Origin: Sphingomonas japonica
GTDB lineage: Bacteria > Pseudomonadota > Alphaproteobacteria > Sphingomonadales > Sphingomonadaceae
Reading direction: 5' to 3'
Assembly (NCBI RefSeq): GCF_006346325.1
Contig: NZ_VDYR01000001.1
Location: 930,001 to 994,000, forward strand
Length of the DNA: 64,000 nt
Below, in pieces: positions 48,946 through 60,854 of the stretch (position 1 is the stretch's first letter; each line of letters starts with the position of its first letter). The translations under genes and the position numbers were made by a program. The notes beneath the pieces are model-generated. The model saw nothing but the letters and a program-made list of their open reading frames with translations, was not told the origin of the DNA and searched no databases.

Positions 48946-49272
48946 ATGCCGGATGCCCAACCAGAGAGTGAAGTGTTCAACAAGCGTATCAAGTCCCGCG
49001 TGGAGCTTTCCGCGCCCGGAAAACTGTCGGAACCGTTCGCCGGCAATCATGGCGTAGAATTGCTCGACATTTCTGCCAGCGGCGCCCGGATCGCGACCTT
49101 TCGCAATTTCAGCGTGGACCAGACGCTGTATCTCACCATCGACAAGCTGCAGTCGCTCAAATGCGTCGTGCGCTGGGTCAAGCATGGCGAGATCGGCGTC
49201 GCCTTCGATCGCGATCTCTATCCGGCGGTCGTCGAGCATATCGCCGCCGCGCATCGCGCCCGCACCCGCTAG
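48946..49272 (+). CDS. PilZ domain protein
   Basis: This 108-residue single-domain protein matches the PilZ fold: KRIKSRVELSAPGKL, then LLDISASGARIATF. It lacks a full RxxxR motif before the domain (only KRIKSR), so cyclic-di-GMP binding is likely but not certain. ATG 48946 (MPDAQPE) is preferred over a GTG five codons earlier. Standing alone, it may link c-di-GMP to motility or envelope behaviour. Confidence 0.75.
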   Translation: MPDAQPESEVFNKRIKSRVELSAPGKLSEPFAGNHGVELLDISASGARIATFRNFSVDQTLYLTIDKLQSLKCVVRWVKHGEIGVAFDRDLYPAVVEHIAAAHRARTR

Positions 49273-49278
49273 CTCAAA

Positions 49279-51048
<1,770 letters not shown>

Positions 51049-51181
51049 AAGTTGAATATCGGGTTTGTGTCGTCACCCGGTTTCGGCAAGGTTAGTGTTG
51101 ATTCGATCGGCGCTCAAGGCAATAGGAGATTGCCATGGCGCACAGTGCGCATGATGGACGGTTTCGAACGAGAGGTACGCT

Positions 51182-52411
51182 TTGCAGGCCAGCAGCATCG
51201 CCCGCCCGGCGCGGCAGGGTTTCGACGCCGACCGGCTTGCACGGATCGACGCATTCCTGGCCGACCGCTATCTCGACAGCGGTCGGTTGCCGCACGCCCA
51301 GCTGCTGATCGCGCGCGATGGGGAGATCGCGCATTTCTCGCATCAGGGCGCCGCGCGCGAAGGCGGTGCGGCGATCGGCGAAGGCTCGTTGTTCCGCATC
51401 GCGTCGATGACCAAGCCGATCACGTCGCTGGCGTTCATGATGCTCGTGGAGCGCGGGCTGGTCGCGATCGACACGCCGGTCCACCACGTTCTTCCCGAAT
51501 TCAAGGGGGGCGGCGTCTATGCCGGCGGCGGTGGAGGGGTCCCGTTCGCAACGACCGCAACCGCGCAGCCGATGCGGATGATAGACCTGCTGCGGCATAC
51601 CTCGGGGCTGACCTACAGCTTCCAGAACCGCAGTAACATCGATGCCGCCTATCGCGAGCACCGGATCGAGAATTGGCACGGCAATCTGAATCTCGACGGG
51701 TTCGTCGCGGCGCTCGGCGAACTCCCGCTCGAATTCTCGCCGGGCGAGGCGTGGAACTATTCGGTATCGACCGATGTGCTCGGCGCCGTCATCGAGCGCG
51801 TCTCGGGCATGCCGCTCGATCGCTTCCTCGACACGCATCTCTTCGGCCCGCTCGGAATGGACGATACCTTCTTTCAGGTGCCGACGGACAAGCTTGACCG
51901 GCTGACCGATTGCTGGACGCTCAAGCCTGGTCAAGGCCGGATGCTGTACGATCGCGGGGCCGACAGCGCCTGGGCGCATCGGCCGAAATTGCTGTCGGGC
52001 GGCGGTGGGCTGGTATCGAGCGCGTTGGATTATCACCGGTTCTGCACGCTGTGCTTGAACGGTGGCGAGCTGGACGGAGTGCGGATCGTCGGGCGCAAGA
52101 CGCTCGATTTGATGACGCAGAACCACTTGCCCGGCGGCGGCGACCTTGCGAGCATGTCGCGATCGCTGTTCAGCGAGGCGACCAATGCCGGTGTCGGCTT
52201 TGGGCTTGGCTTTGCCGTCACCCACGACGTGGCAAGAACGATGGTCCCGGGCAGCGTCGGCGAATATTATTGGGGCGGAATGTTCTCGACCGCCTTCTTC
52301 ATCGACCCGGTCGAGCGGTTGCACATGATCTTCATGACGCAGTTGAGCCCGTCGAGCACCTATCCGATCCGCCGCGAGTTGAAGACGATGATCTATGCGG
52401 CGCTGACATAA
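51182..52411 (+). CDS. Beta-lactamase-fold serine hydrolase (class C / EstB-like)
   Basis: This 409-residue protein has the catalytic SxxK motif SMTK in [13 protein letters not shown] and the YSVS Tyr motif in [16 protein letters not shown]-terminal [16 protein letters not shown] segment corresponds to the third motif. No signal peptide is seen, so it is probably a cytoplasmic esterase rather than a beta-lactamase. It starts at TTG 51182 with AGAGG six bases upstream. It precedes the FadJ-like gene in the same direction. Confidence 0.85.
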   Translation: MQASSIARPARQGFDADRLARIDAFLADRYLDSGRLPHAQLLIARDGEIAHFSHQGAAREGGAAIGEGSLFRIASMTKPITSLAFMMLVERGLVAIDTPVHHVLPEFKGGGVYAGGGGGVPFATTATAQPMRMIDLLRHTSGLTYSFQNRSNIDAAYREHRIENWHGNLNLDGFVAALGELPLEFSPGEAWNYSVSTDVLGAVIERVSGMPLDRFLDTHLFGPLGMDDTFFQVPTDKLDRLTDCWTLKPGQGRMLYDRGADSAWAHRPKLLSGGGGLVSSALDYHRFCTLCLNGGELDGVRIVGRKTLDLMTQNHLPGGGDLASMSRSLFSEATNAGVGFGLGFAVTHDVARTMVPGSVGEYYWGGMFSTAFFIDPVERLHMIFMTQLSPSSTYPIRRELKTMIYAALT

Positions 52412-52417
52412 GCCACC

Positions 52418-52492
52418 CTGCTCCCGCAAAGGCGGGAGCCAGGAGATTTTCCGTGCTGCGCGTGCAGCCCTCGGCTCCCGCCTTCGCGAGAG
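52418..52492. repeat. REPIN-like pair of family B repeats
   Basis: Two inverted copies, CTCCCGCAAAGGCGGGAGCCAGG (around 52421-52443) read in short as CTCCCG/CGGGAG arms, and CTCGGCTCCCGCCTTCGCG from 52470, flank a small GCTGC/GCAGC hairpin. This kind of repeat is common between sphingomonad genes. It lies between the serine hydrolase and the FadJ-like gene. Confidence 0.7.
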
Positions 52493-52518
52493 TACAAGCA
52501 ACAGGAGAGACCCGACCC

Positions 52519-54546
52519 ATGACCTCGCCCATCACCACTACCCGCGACGGCGACGTGCTGATCGTCGTATCGAACAACCCACCGGTCAATGCGCTGAGTG
52601 CCGCCGTCCGCATTGGGATCGACGCCGCGATCGATGAAGCGGCGGGCGATGACGGCATCAAGGCGGTGGTGATCGCCTGCGACGGCCAGACCTTCTTTGC
52701 GGGTGCCGACATCACCGAATTCGGCAAGCCGCCGGTCGAGCCGCTGCTCCCCACGCTGGTCGACAAGATCGAGGCTTCGGAAAAGCCGGTCGTTGCCGCG
52801 ATCCACGGCACCGCCTTGGGTGGCGGATGCGAGGTCGCGATCGCCTGCCATTACCGCATCGCCGTGCCCAGCGCGAAGCTCGGCACCCCGGAGGTGAAGC
52901 TCGGCCTGCTCCCCGGTGCTGGGGGTACACAGCGCCTGCCGCGTCTTGCCGGTGTCGAACTCGCGCTGGAGATGGTCGCAAAGGGCGATCCCATCCCGGC
53001 GAGGAAGGCACATGAGGCCGGATTGGTCGATCGCCTCGCCGACGAAGGTGCGTTGCGCGCCGAGGCGGTCGCCTTTGCCCGCGAAGTCGCCAGTGTACGT
53101 CCCCTCCCGCGCGCCAGCGAGAAACAGGCCAAAGCCGAACCCGGCGTGTTCGACGCGTTCCGCAAGACCAACGCGCGCCGCTTCCGCGGTTTCGACGCGC
53201 CCGAGGCGAACATCGCCTGCGTCGAGAAAGCGACGCAGTCACCCTATGCCGAAGGCGTCCAGTTCGAGCGTGAAAGCTTCATGAAGTTGATGTTCGGGGT
53301 CCAGTCGGCCGCGCAGCGCCACATCTTCTTTGCCGAGCGCAAGGCGTCGAAGATCGACGACATCCCCGCCGACATCCAGCTGCGCGACATCAAACGCGTC
53401 GGCGTGATCGGTGCGGGCACGATGGGCGGCGGCATCTCGATGAACTTCCTGTCGGCGGGCATCCCCGTCACGATTGTCGAGATGCAGCAGGAAGCGCTCG
53501 ACCGCGGCACCGGCGTCATGCGCCGGAATTACGAGGCGTCGGCCGCCAAGGGCCGGATGAAGCCTGAACAGGTGGAAGCGGCGATGGGCGCGCTGAAACC
53601 GACGCTCGCCCTCGCAGACCTCGCCGATTGCGACCTCATCATCGAAGCGGTCTATGAGAATATGGACGTCAAGAAGGAGCTGTTCGGCAAGCTCGACGCG
53701 ATCGCCAAGCCCGGCGCGATCCTGGCGTCGAACACCAGCTATCTGAATGTCGACGAGATCGCCGCCAGCACCTCGCGCCCGCAGGATGTCGTGGGGATGC
53801 ACTTCTTCTCGCCCGCCAACGTCATGAAGCTGCTCGAAGTCGTGCGCGGCGCCAAGACTGCGCCTGACGTGCTCGCGACCGTCATGAAACTGGGCAAGAC
53901 GATCAAGAAGGTCGCGGTCGTCGCAGGTGTTTGCCACGGCTTTATCGGCAACCGCATGCTGATGCCGCGCCAGGTCGAGGCGATGAAGCTGTTGATGGAA
54001 GGCGCGACGCCCGAGCAGATCGACCGCGTCCATGTCGAATTCGGCATGCCGATGGGACCGTTCCAAATGAGCGATCTGGCCGGCGTCGATATCGGCTGGC
54101 ACCGCGACCCGACCCGCATCGAAAGCATCCGCGATGCGCTGGCTGCGGAGAAGCGCTGGGGCCAGAAGACGCAAGCGGGCTTCTACGATTATGACGAGAA
54201 GCGTACCCCCTCGCCTTCTCCGCGCGTGGCCGAGATCATCGAGGACTTCCGCAAGCAGACGGGCACGCCGCAGCACGAAATCACGGACGAGGAGATCGTC
54301 GAGCGGACATTATACCCGATGGTCAACGAAGGCGCGTTGATCCTGGAGGAAGGCATGGCGCAGCGCGCATCGGACATCGATGTCGTCTGGATCTACGGCT
54401 ATGGCTGGCCCGTCTATCGCGGCGGGCCGATGTTCTGGGCCGATACCGAAGGGCTGAAGAAGATCGTCGCCGGATTGGAAAAGCATGGGTTCGAGGTTTC
54501 CACGCTTCTAAAGGACAAGGCCGAGAAGGGCGAGCGGTTCAATTGA
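52519..54546 (+). CDS. Bifunctional enoyl-CoA hydratase / 3-hydroxyacyl-CoA dehydrogenase (FadJ/FadB type)
   Basis: This 675-residue enzyme carries two successive steps of beta-oxidation. The N-terminal hydratase domain (1-190) has catalytic E105 ([12 protein letters not shown]) and E125 ([12 protein letters not shown]). The dehydrogenase domain from about 290 has the NAD loop [11 protein letters not shown] and [16 protein letters not shown] 52519 follows AGGAGA. No fadA thiolase is adjacent, so the partner is elsewhere. Confidence 0.93.
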   Translation: MTSPITTTRDGDVLIVVSNNPPVNALSAAVRIGIDAAIDEAAGDDGIKAVVIACDGQTFFAGADITEFGKPPVEPLLPTLVDKIEASEKPVVAAIHGTALGGGCEVAIACHYRIAVPSAKLGTPEVKLGLLPGAGGTQRLPRLAGVELALEMVAKGDPIPARKAHEAGLVDRLADEGALRAEAVAFAREVASVRPLPRASEKQAKAEPGVFDAFRKTNARRFRGFDAPEANIACVEKATQSPYAEGVQFERESFMKLMFGVQSAAQRHIFFAERKASKIDDIPADIQLRDIKRVGVIGAGTMGGGISMNFLSAGIPVTIVEMQQEALDRGTGVMRRNYEASAAKGRMKPEQVEAAMGALKPTLALADLADCDLIIEAVYENMDVKKELFGKLDAIAKPGAILASNTSYLNVDEIAASTSRPQDVVGMHFFSPANVMKLLEVVRGAKTAPDVLATVMKLGKTIKKVAVVAGVCHGFIGNRMLMPRQVEAMKLLMEGATPEQIDRVHVEFGMPMGPFQMSDLAGVDIGWHRDPTRIESIRDALAAEKRWGQKTQAGFYDYDEKRTPSPSPRVAEIIEDFRKQTGTPQHEITDEEIVERTLYPMVNEGALILEEGMAQRASDIDVVWIYGYGWPVYRGGPMFWADTEGLKKIVAGLEKHGFEVSTLLKDKAEKGERFN

Positions 54547-54573
54547 GGCCGCTGGCGGTCCCATATTCCGATC

Positions 54574-54675
54574 GGTCCGAGCGTAATCGAGAACCGCTGT
54601 CTAGCGAAGCCGAGGCGCGGGTTGCGATCTCGCTACGCTCGAACATGCGCCTCGACTTCGCTCGGGACGAACGGA
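54574..54675. repeat. Cluster of family A palindromic repeats before the amidase
   Basis: Three to four copies of the CGAGCGAAGTCGAG core in alternating orientation lie at 54574-54596, 54597-54618, 54625-54645 and 54646-54675, between the FadJ-like gene and the amidase. It is the densest cluster in the window; no coding potential is evident there. Upstream in-frame codons of the amidase would lie inside it, which argues for the later start at 54688. Confidence 0.7.
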
Positions 54676-54687
54676 GCGGGTGAGCTA

Positions 54688-56001
54688 GTGGAGCCCTCGA
54701 CCGCCTTCGAGATCGCCGCCGCGATCCGCGCGGGCAATACCACCGCGCGCGCGGAAACCGACGCCGCAATCTCGCGCATCGAAACGCGCGATGCGGCGAT
54801 CAACGCAGTCGTCGTCCGCGACTTCGATCGCGCGCGCTCCGCCGCCGACGATGCCGACAGCCGCCTTGCCGATGGTGACGCCTCGCCCCTTCTCGGCGTA
54901 CCGATGACGGTGAAGGAAGCCTTCGACGTCGCGGGTCTTCCGACGCATTGGGGCTTGCGCGAGCATTCTAACACCATTGCGCCCAGCGACGCGGATGCGG
55001 TCAGCAAGCTGAAGGCAGCGGGCGCGATCATTCTTGGCAAGACCAATGTCCCCAAAGCCTTGGGCGACTGGCAATCGGTCAATTCCATCCACGGCGTGAC
55101 CAATCACCCTTCCGATCCGAGCCGCACCTGTGGCGGAAGCTCGGGCGGCGCGGCGGCCGCGCTGGCGACCGGCATGGTCCCGCTGGAATTGGGCAGCGAT
55201 ATCGGCGGGTCGATCCGTATCCCTGCGCATTTTTGCGGCGTGTGGGGATTGAAGCCGAGTCGGGGGGCGCTTTCCAGCTACGGCCACCGCTATCCCGGCA
55301 GCGACAGTGCCGAAGACCCTCTTGGCGTCATCGGCCCAATGGCGCGCTGCGGCGAGGACCTGGCGCTGGTACTCGACCTGCTCGCCATGCTGCCGATGCC
55401 GCGCAGCAATTGCGCCCCCCAGCGCGTGCTGATGCTAACCGGACATCCCGAAACACGCACCGCGTCCGCGTGCATCGAAGCGGTCGAACGCGCCGCCGAG
55501 GCGCTGGCACGCACCGGTGTCGAGATCGTCCGGACCACGCCGCTCCTACCCGACCTAGCGCAGCAACATTCGGATTATGGGAGGATGCTTGGGGTGAGCT
55601 TCGCTCGCTTCGAGCCCGACCTGCATTTCACCCTGCCCAGCTTGCTCGACTGGTTCGCGCTGCAGGACGTACAGGCGCGCAACGCCCGGGCCTGGGCCGC
55701 ATTGTTCGCCGAATTCGACGCCGTGCTGGCCCCGCCGGCCGCGACCCAGGCTTTCCCGCACGACCACAGCCCACAGGCGAACCGCCGCCTGTCGATCGAC
55801 GGCGTGGATAGCCCCTATGACTCGCATCTTGCCTGGGCAGGGCTCGCGACGTTCCCCGGCTTGCCGTCGACATGCGTACCGGTCGGCGTCCTCGAAGGAC
55901 TTCCTGCCGGCGTCCAGATCCTCTGCGCCGCCAACCGCGATCATCAGTCGATCGCAATCGCCACGCTCGTCCACAACGCCCTTCACGGAGCGCAATCATG
56001 A
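54688..56001 (+). CDS. Amidase (amidase signature family)
   Basis: This 437-residue enzyme hydrolyses an amide bond with a Ser-cisSer-Lys triad. K76 (TVKEAFD), S151 in GGSSGG and S175 in DIGGSIR are in place. The substrate is unknown. The GTG at 54688 is preferred since longer frames run through palindromic repeats. It is followed, with a four-base overlap, by an acyl-CoA dehydrogenase. Confidence 0.88.
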   Translation: MEPSTAFEIAAAIRAGNTTARAETDAAISRIETRDAAINAVVVRDFDRARSAADDADSRLADGDASPLLGVPMTVKEAFDVAGLPTHWGLREHSNTIAPSDADAVSKLKAAGAIILGKTNVPKALGDWQSVNSIHGVTNHPSDPSRTCGGSSGGAAAALATGMVPLELGSDIGGSIRIPAHFCGVWGLKPSRGALSSYGHRYPGSDSAEDPLGVIGPMARCGEDLALVLDLLAMLPMPRSNCAPQRVLMLTGHPETRTASACIEAVERAAEALARTGVEIVRTTPLLPDLAQQHSDYGRMLGVSFARFEPDLHFTLPSLLDWFALQDVQARNARAWAALFAEFDAVLAPPAATQAFPHDHSPQANRRLSIDGVDSPYDSHLAWAGLATFPGLPSTCVPVGVLEGLPAGVQILCAANRDHQSIAIATLVHNALHGAQS

Positions 56002-57179
56002 CCGATCTCGACCAATTCCGCCGCGATACGCGCGCGTGGCTGGAAGCGAATTGCCCCCCCGAAATGCGGCAGCCCGTGCGCTCCGAAAAGGATGCCTGCT
56101 GGGGCGGGCGAAATCCCGACTTCCAACCGGGGCAAAAGGAATGGATGGACGCGATGGCATCGCGCGGCTGGACCGTGCCCGACTGGCCGACGGCCTATGG
56201 CGGCGGCGGCCTGTCGGCGGCACAGACCAAGATCCTGCGCGAGGAGATGGCGGCGATCCACGCGCGCAATCCGCTCAACAGCTTCGGCATCTCGATGCTT
56301 GGCCCGGCGCTTCTGAAATATGGCAACGAGGAGCAGAAGCTCGAACATCTGCCAAAGATCGCACGCGGTGAAATCCGCTGGTGCCAGGGCTATTCCGAGC
56401 CCAATGCCGGGTCCGATCTCGCCAGCCTTGCGGCATCGGCCGAGGATGCGGGCGACCACTATATCGTCAACGGGCAGAAAGTCTGGACCAGCTACGCCGA
56501 CAAGGCAGACTGGATCTTCTGCCTGGTCCGAACCTCGAAGGAGTCCAAGCAAGGCGGGATTAGCTTCGTGCTGTTCGATATGGCCAGCGAAGGCGTCTCC
56601 ACGAAGCCGATCCTGCTGATCTCCGGCTATTCGCCCTTTTGCGAAACCTTCATGGACAATGTGAAGGTACCCAAGGCGAACCGCGTACACGCGGAGAACA
56701 AGGGCTGGGACGTCGCGAAATATCTGCTCGGCCATGAGCGTGAGATGATCTCGGGGATGGGGCTGGGATCGACCGGGGGAAATCCCCTGATCGAAGGTGC
56801 CATCGCCACGATCGGGCTGAACGACCGCGGCGAACTGGCCGACCCGTTGCTACGCGCGCACCTCGCCCTGTTCGACGTGCGGTCCAAGGCATTTGCGGCC
56901 ATGTCCGAGCGCTTCATCGACGAATTGAAGGCCGGTCAGGCCCATCCGGCGCAACCGAGCATGATGAAATATTACGGCACCGAGCTGAACAAGGCGCGCC
57001 ACGAACTCGTCATGGCAGCGGGTGGATCGGATGCGCTGGAATGGGAAAGCCGCGGGTCTTCGGGCGGCGCGAAGGCGCGCGCGTGGCTCAGGACCAAGGC
57101 CAACTCGATCGAGGGCGGGACCAGCGAGGTCCAGCTCAACATCATCGCCAAGCGGATCCTGGAATTGCCCGGCGCCTAG
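55998..57179 (+). CDS. Acyl-CoA dehydrogenase 1
   Basis: This 393-residue FAD flavoprotein oxidises an acyl-CoA to its enoyl form. The N-terminal helical part ([15 protein letters not shown]), flavin-binding [15 protein letters not shown] and C-terminal [21 protein letters not shown] are typical. The ATG overlaps the amidase stop by four bases. Together with the next gene it forms a pair resembling the heteromeric acyl-CoA dehydrogenases of steroid and terpenoid side-chain breakdown; that assignment is inference. Confidence 0.9.
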   Translation: MTDLDQFRRDTRAWLEANCPPEMRQPVRSEKDACWGGRNPDFQPGQKEWMDAMASRGWTVPDWPTAYGGGGLSAAQTKILREEMAAIHARNPLNSFGISMLGPALLKYGNEEQKLEHLPKIARGEIRWCQGYSEPNAGSDLASLAASAEDAGDHYIVNGQKVWTSYADKADWIFCLVRTSKESKQGGISFVLFDMASEGVSTKPILLISGYSPFCETFMDNVKVPKANRVHAENKGWDVAKYLLGHEREMISGMGLGSTGGNPLIEGAIATIGLNDRGELADPLLRAHLALFDVRSKAFAAMSERFIDELKAGQAHPAQPSMMKYYGTELNKARHELVMAAGGSDALEWESRGSSGGAKARAWLRTKANSIEGGTSEVQLNIIAKRILELPGA

Positions 57180-57188
57180 CCATGCCGT

Positions 57189-57258
57189 GCTCCGGCGCAG
57201 GCCGGAGCGCTGGCCGGCTTGCCTGTCTCTAACCCAGCATTCCGACCTTCGCCGGAAT
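57189..57258. repeat. Palindromic repeat pair (family C, TCCGGC type)
   Basis: GCTCCGGCGCAGGCCGGAGC at 57189-57208 is a near-perfect palindrome and a related ATTCCGACCTTCGCCGGAAT lies at 57239-57258, both between the two acyl-CoA dehydrogenase genes. They resemble family B in design but use CCGG arms. Confidence 0.65.
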
Positions 57259-57272
57259 ACGGAGCGTTTGAA

Positions 57273-58400
57273 ATGCCTCTCTACCTCAACGACGAACAAG
57301 TCATGCTGCGCGACACGACGAAGCAATTCGTCGCCGAGCACGCGCCGGTCAGCCACCTGCGCGCACTGCGCGACGCCAACGACTCGACGGGCTTTTCACG
57401 CGACCTGTGGAAGCAATTCGCCGAGATGGGATTCACCAGCATTCTGATCGGGGAGGATCATGGCGGGCTTGGTCTCGGCCATGTCGAGGCGGGCGTCGTA
57501 TTGGAGGAGATCGGGCGCAACCTGTCGCCCTCCCCCTTCCTGACCACCGCCGTCGCCGCGGTCGAGGCGCTGAAGGGCACCGCCCATGCAGAGCGCTGGT
57601 TTCCCGGCATCGTCGCAGGCGACACCGTCGCAGCGCTCGCGATCGACGAGCGCGCCAAGCATGGCGATGCCATTGCGATGACGGCCGAACGGTCGGGCAA
57701 TGGGTTCAAACTGTCGGGTGAAAAGCGGTTCGTCACGCACGCCCATGTGGCGGACTTGCTGATCGTCGCGGCGCGCACTTCTGGCGCCGACGTCGATGAC
57801 GCTGGCGTCACGTTGTTCGCGGTTCCGAAGGATGCCGACGGCCTCTCTCACGAAACCGAGCGCCTGGCCGACTCCAGCCTCGCCGCGCGCAGCAGATTCG
57901 ATCGGGTCGAGGTCGATGCCGATGCGGTGATCGGCGAGGTCGACAATGGCCGCGTCGTGCTCGAGCGCCTGCTCGCAGCCGGACGCACCGGCGCATCCGC
58001 CGAGATGCTCGGCGTCGGTGGCGGCGCGATGGACATGACCGTCGCTTATATGAAAGAGCGCAAGCAGTTCGGCGCGCCGATCGGCAGTTTCCAGGCGCTC
58101 CAGCACCGTGCTGCGCATCTCTATTCCGAAATGGAGGTTGCGCGTGCCGCCGTGCTCAAGGCACAGCAATTGCTCGACGCCGATGACGCGCGTGCCGACG
58201 AAGCGGTATCGGTGGCAAAGGCGATGACCGGGCTAGCCGCCACGCTGGCGGTGCAGGAGGGAATCCAGATGCACGGCGGCATTGGCATGACCGACGAATA
58301 TGACATCGGCTTCTACATGAAACGCGCCCGCGTGCTTGCCGAAATGTTCGGCGACAGCAATTTCCACGCGGATCGACTGGCGCGAAAGGCAGGGTATTGA
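57273..58400 (+). CDS. Acyl-CoA dehydrogenase 2
   Basis: This 375-residue acyl-CoA dehydrogenase has the helical N-terminal domain, flavin-binding middle and KERKQFGAPIGSFQALQHR in the last domain. The QMHGGIGMTDEYD segment is typical of the C-terminal domain. ATG 57273 was chosen. It lies 93 bases after dehydrogenase 1. The two may form a hetero-oligomer. Confidence 0.9.
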   Translation: MPLYLNDEQVMLRDTTKQFVAEHAPVSHLRALRDANDSTGFSRDLWKQFAEMGFTSILIGEDHGGLGLGHVEAGVVLEEIGRNLSPSPFLTTAVAAVEALKGTAHAERWFPGIVAGDTVAALAIDERAKHGDAIAMTAERSGNGFKLSGEKRFVTHAHVADLLIVAARTSGADVDDAGVTLFAVPKDADGLSHETERLADSSLAARSRFDRVEVDADAVIGEVDNGRVVLERLLAAGRTGASAEMLGVGGGAMDMTVAYMKERKQFGAPIGSFQALQHRAAHLYSEMEVARAAVLKAQQLLDADDARADEAVSVAKAMTGLAATLAVQEGIQMHGGIGMTDEYDIGFYMKRARVLAEMFGDSNFHADRLARKAGY

Positions 58401-59290
58401 TGAGCCAGGATACCGAGCGCGCAACCACGCCGGAGGCCCTTGTTGCCCAGCTCACCGCCCTGCTCGACGTCGAGGAGATCGACACCGACCTGTATCGCGG
58501 CGCGCGTCAGCCCGGCGGCGTCGGGCGCGTGTTCGGCGGACAGGTGATCGGGCAGGCGTTGCAGGCCGCACAGCGATCGGTCGAGGCGCCCAAGGTCGCG
58601 CATTCGCTCCACGCCTATTTCATGCGGCCGGGCAACGAAGACCATCCGATCGTCTATCGCGTTGTGCGCGACTTCGAAGGGCGCAGCTTCGCCAATCGCC
58701 GCATCATCGCGATGCAGCGCGGGCAGCCGATCCTCAACATGATCGCCTCGTTCCATGTGCCCGAGGATGGCCTGCACCATCAGGACCGCATGCCCGACGT
58801 GCCCGATCCCGACACGCTGCGCCCCGACAGCGAATTGCGAGAGGAAATTCGCGAACAGGTTCCCGAAAAGCTCCGGCGTTTCTTCCTGCGCGCGCGCCCG
58901 ATCGAGATTCGCCCGACCAATCCCGCCCGCTGGTTCGCGCCCAAGGCGTCGGAGCCTGTCCAGCACAGCTGGTTCCGGGTCTGCGCTCCGCTGCCTGACG
59001 ATCCCGCGCTGCACCGGGCAATGCTCGCCTATGCCAGCGACATGGCACTGCTCGGCACGTGCATGTTGCCACATGGCGTCAACTGGATGACGCACAAAGT
59101 GCAGACCGCCAGCCTCGATCACGCAGTCTGGCTGCACGAGCCGTTTCGGTTCGACGAATGGCTGCTCTACACCACCGACAGCCCATGGAGTGGCCATGCC
59201 CGCGGGTTCAACCGCGGTCGCATCTTCACGCGCGACGGACGGCTGGTGGCGAGCTGTGCGCAAGAGGGATTAATCCGGATGCGGGACTGA
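58400..59290 (+). CDS. Acyl-CoA thioesterase II (TesB-like)
   Basis: This 296-residue double-hotdog enzyme hydrolyses acyl-CoA to the free acid. The triad positions known from E. coli TesB correspond here to D214 (YASDMALLG), S238 (TASLDHAVW, Thr in E. coli) and Q288 (CAQEGLIR). The ATG at 58400 overlaps the dehydrogenase 2 stop (TGATG); a TTG three bases earlier is less likely. Confidence 0.92.
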   Translation: MSQDTERATTPEALVAQLTALLDVEEIDTDLYRGARQPGGVGRVFGGQVIGQALQAAQRSVEAPKVAHSLHAYFMRPGNEDHPIVYRVVRDFEGRSFANRRIIAMQRGQPILNMIASFHVPEDGLHHQDRMPDVPDPDTLRPDSELREEIREQVPEKLRRFFLRARPIEIRPTNPARWFAPKASEPVQHSWFRVCAPLPDDPALHRAMLAYASDMALLGTCMLPHGVNWMTHKVQTASLDHAVWLHEPFRFDEWLLYTTDSPWSGHARGFNRGRIFTRDGRLVASCAQEGLIRMRD

Positions 59291-59327
59291 GCGCGGAGCC
59301 GAATGCTGCGCCGGACGTTTGCAGCAT

Positions 59328-59729
59328 ATGATCGTCGATGCGCTCCCGCCCGCCCACATCGCCCCCGCGCCGGTGCGCCAATCGATCGACGCGCTGCGCT
59401 GGGATCGGCGCGTGCTGATCGTGTTTGCGGGCGCGGCCAGCGACCGCAGATTGTCGGAGCAGCGCGATGCGCTGCGGGCGGAGCGATCGGAAATCGGCGA
59501 TCGCGACCTGACGGTCGTCGAAGTTGTCGCTGACAGCGTGTCCGGCATTCGCGACTACGCTCCCCGGCTGCGCGCGCAGTTCGGGGTCGGCAGAGCGGAC
59601 TTCGCGGCAATCCTGATCGGCAAGGACGGCGCGGCGAAACTGCGTTCGCCGCGACCGGTCAGCACCGCGACGCTGTTTGCGACGATCGACGCGATGCCGA
59701 TGCGCCGCCGCGAGATAACGGAGCGCTAG
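59328..59729 (+). CDS. DUF4174 domain protein
   Basis: This 133-residue protein resembles the DUF4174 family: ALRWDRRVLIVFAGAASD, then RDLTVVEVV, in a thioredoxin-like layout but with no CxxC. Function unknown. ATG 59328 or TTG 59319 could start it. The stop overlaps the convergent TonB-like gene by four bases. Confidence 0.7.
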   Translation: MIVDALPPAHIAPAPVRQSIDALRWDRRVLIVFAGAASDRRLSEQRDALRAERSEIGDRDLTVVEVVADSVSGIRDYAPRLRAQFGVGRADFAAILIGKDGAAKLRSPRPVSTATLFATIDAMPMRRREITER

Positions 59730-60805
59730 TAGCCGCGGTCGAGTTTGAACTGCACCATCACTGAGCAGTTGCTCGCCCCCTGGTTGGACTTTGGCTTCGT
59801 CGCACTGCGCGCCACCCCCAGGGCCGCTTCGCCGAACTCGAATGTCGGTTCGGCGTGAAGCACTCGCAAATTGCCCAGCGCTCCCCACGGTGCGACATCG
59901 AATCCAATGAGTGCCCATCCCTCGATCCTGCGGCGCTTATAAGCGGCCGGGAATTCGAGCCGCGGCGGGGTGGCCCATTCGTCGGGCAGCCCGCACTCCG
60001 CGCCGCCCCCTCTCGGAGCATCGGGCGCGCCCAGCGTATCGCTCGACGAGCGCCACAGTGGATAGGCACATCCGCGGCGCGGCCCGTCGGCATAGCGCCA
60101 CTGCGCGACTGCCTTGGCCGCGGCGCGGTCGAGCGCAACATTGTCGCGCCCGCTGAAGGTCCGAACATCGGTTGGTCGGCCATCGGCATCGATGTCGAAC
60201 GCGACGGCGGTGGTAGTGATGGTGCCCGGGTCGCCGGGCAGATCGGCGAAGCGCGGCGTCACCTGCGTCAACAATTGCGGCCAGCCCCGGATGCAGTCCG
60301 ATCCGGCGGGTACTATGCGGCGGACCAACTGCGCAGTCATCGGACTGCCATAGCCGCCACCTGCCGCAAAGTACCGCACCAGTGTTGCCTGGTCGGTGTC
60401 CGCGATCGGCTGGCTGACCGGATATAGCGTGATCGCGCATTCGCTGCGCTGCTCGTCCGGCTGGAAGCGCCACGCGACGAAGCTGGGGATGACGTCGGCA
60501 GTCTGATAGTTGCGGCCATCGACGCCGTCGATGCTGACCGGGCGGCCACGCGCGTCGATGCGAAAGCGCAGCGCAAGCGGCGCGATGCCGCTTTGCCCGC
60601 CAAAATGCGCGAAGGGCACGGGCGGCTCGACATGAACGGGCGACACCGGCGTGCCGCCGCAACGCGCCTGACTACCGCGATAGGTCACGATCAGCGGCTG
60701 CGGGTCTCGCGCCGCGGCGAACTGCTCGACCACCACCGGCGGCGGCGGCGGGCCTGGCGGAGGGGGTGTCGCCCCGACCTGCACCATCAGCATCAGCATC
60801 GACAT
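59726..60805 (-). CDS. Exported protein with repeated TonB C-terminal-like units
   Basis: The 359-residue protein starts with a short hydrophobic run (MSMLMLMVQVGA) and a Pro-rich tract (PPPPGPPPPPVV). Three units then resemble the TonB C-terminal fold: about 75-130 (LRFRIDARGRPVSIDG, then AWRFQPDEQ), about 195-255 (VAFDIDADGRPTDVR, then VAQWRYADG), and about 300-355 (GFDVAPWGALGNLRV). No clear N-terminal membrane anchor with an ExbB/D-interacting helix is seen, so it is not a standard TonB. It may bind at the envelope by these domains. Confidence 0.6.
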   Translation of the reverse strand: MSMLMLMVQVGATPPPPGPPPPPVVVEQFAAARDPQPLIVTYRGSQARCGGTPVSPVHVEPPVPFAHFGGQSGIAPLALRFRIDARGRPVSIDGVDGRNYQTADVIPSFVAWRFQPDEQRSECAITLYPVSQPIADTDQATLVRYFAAGGGYGSPMTAQLVRRIVPAGSDCIRGWPQLLTQVTPRFADLPGDPGTITTTAVAFDIDADGRPTDVRTFSGRDNVALDRAAAKAVAQWRYADGPRRGCAYPLWRSSSDTLGAPDAPRGGGAECGLPDEWATPPRLEFPAAYKRRRIEGWALIGFDVAPWGALGNLRVLHAEPTFEFGEAALGVARSATKPKSNQGASNCSVMVQFKLDRGY

Positions 60806-60854
60806 GGCCGCATCCTGTCGGCGGTATGCGACAGAAGCAAGTCAACCGAGCCAC

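Noticed and set aside
52418..52492. Possible short CRISPR array in the repeat region
   Set aside because: Only two inverted palindromic copies with no regular spacers or cas genes; REP-type repeats explain it better.
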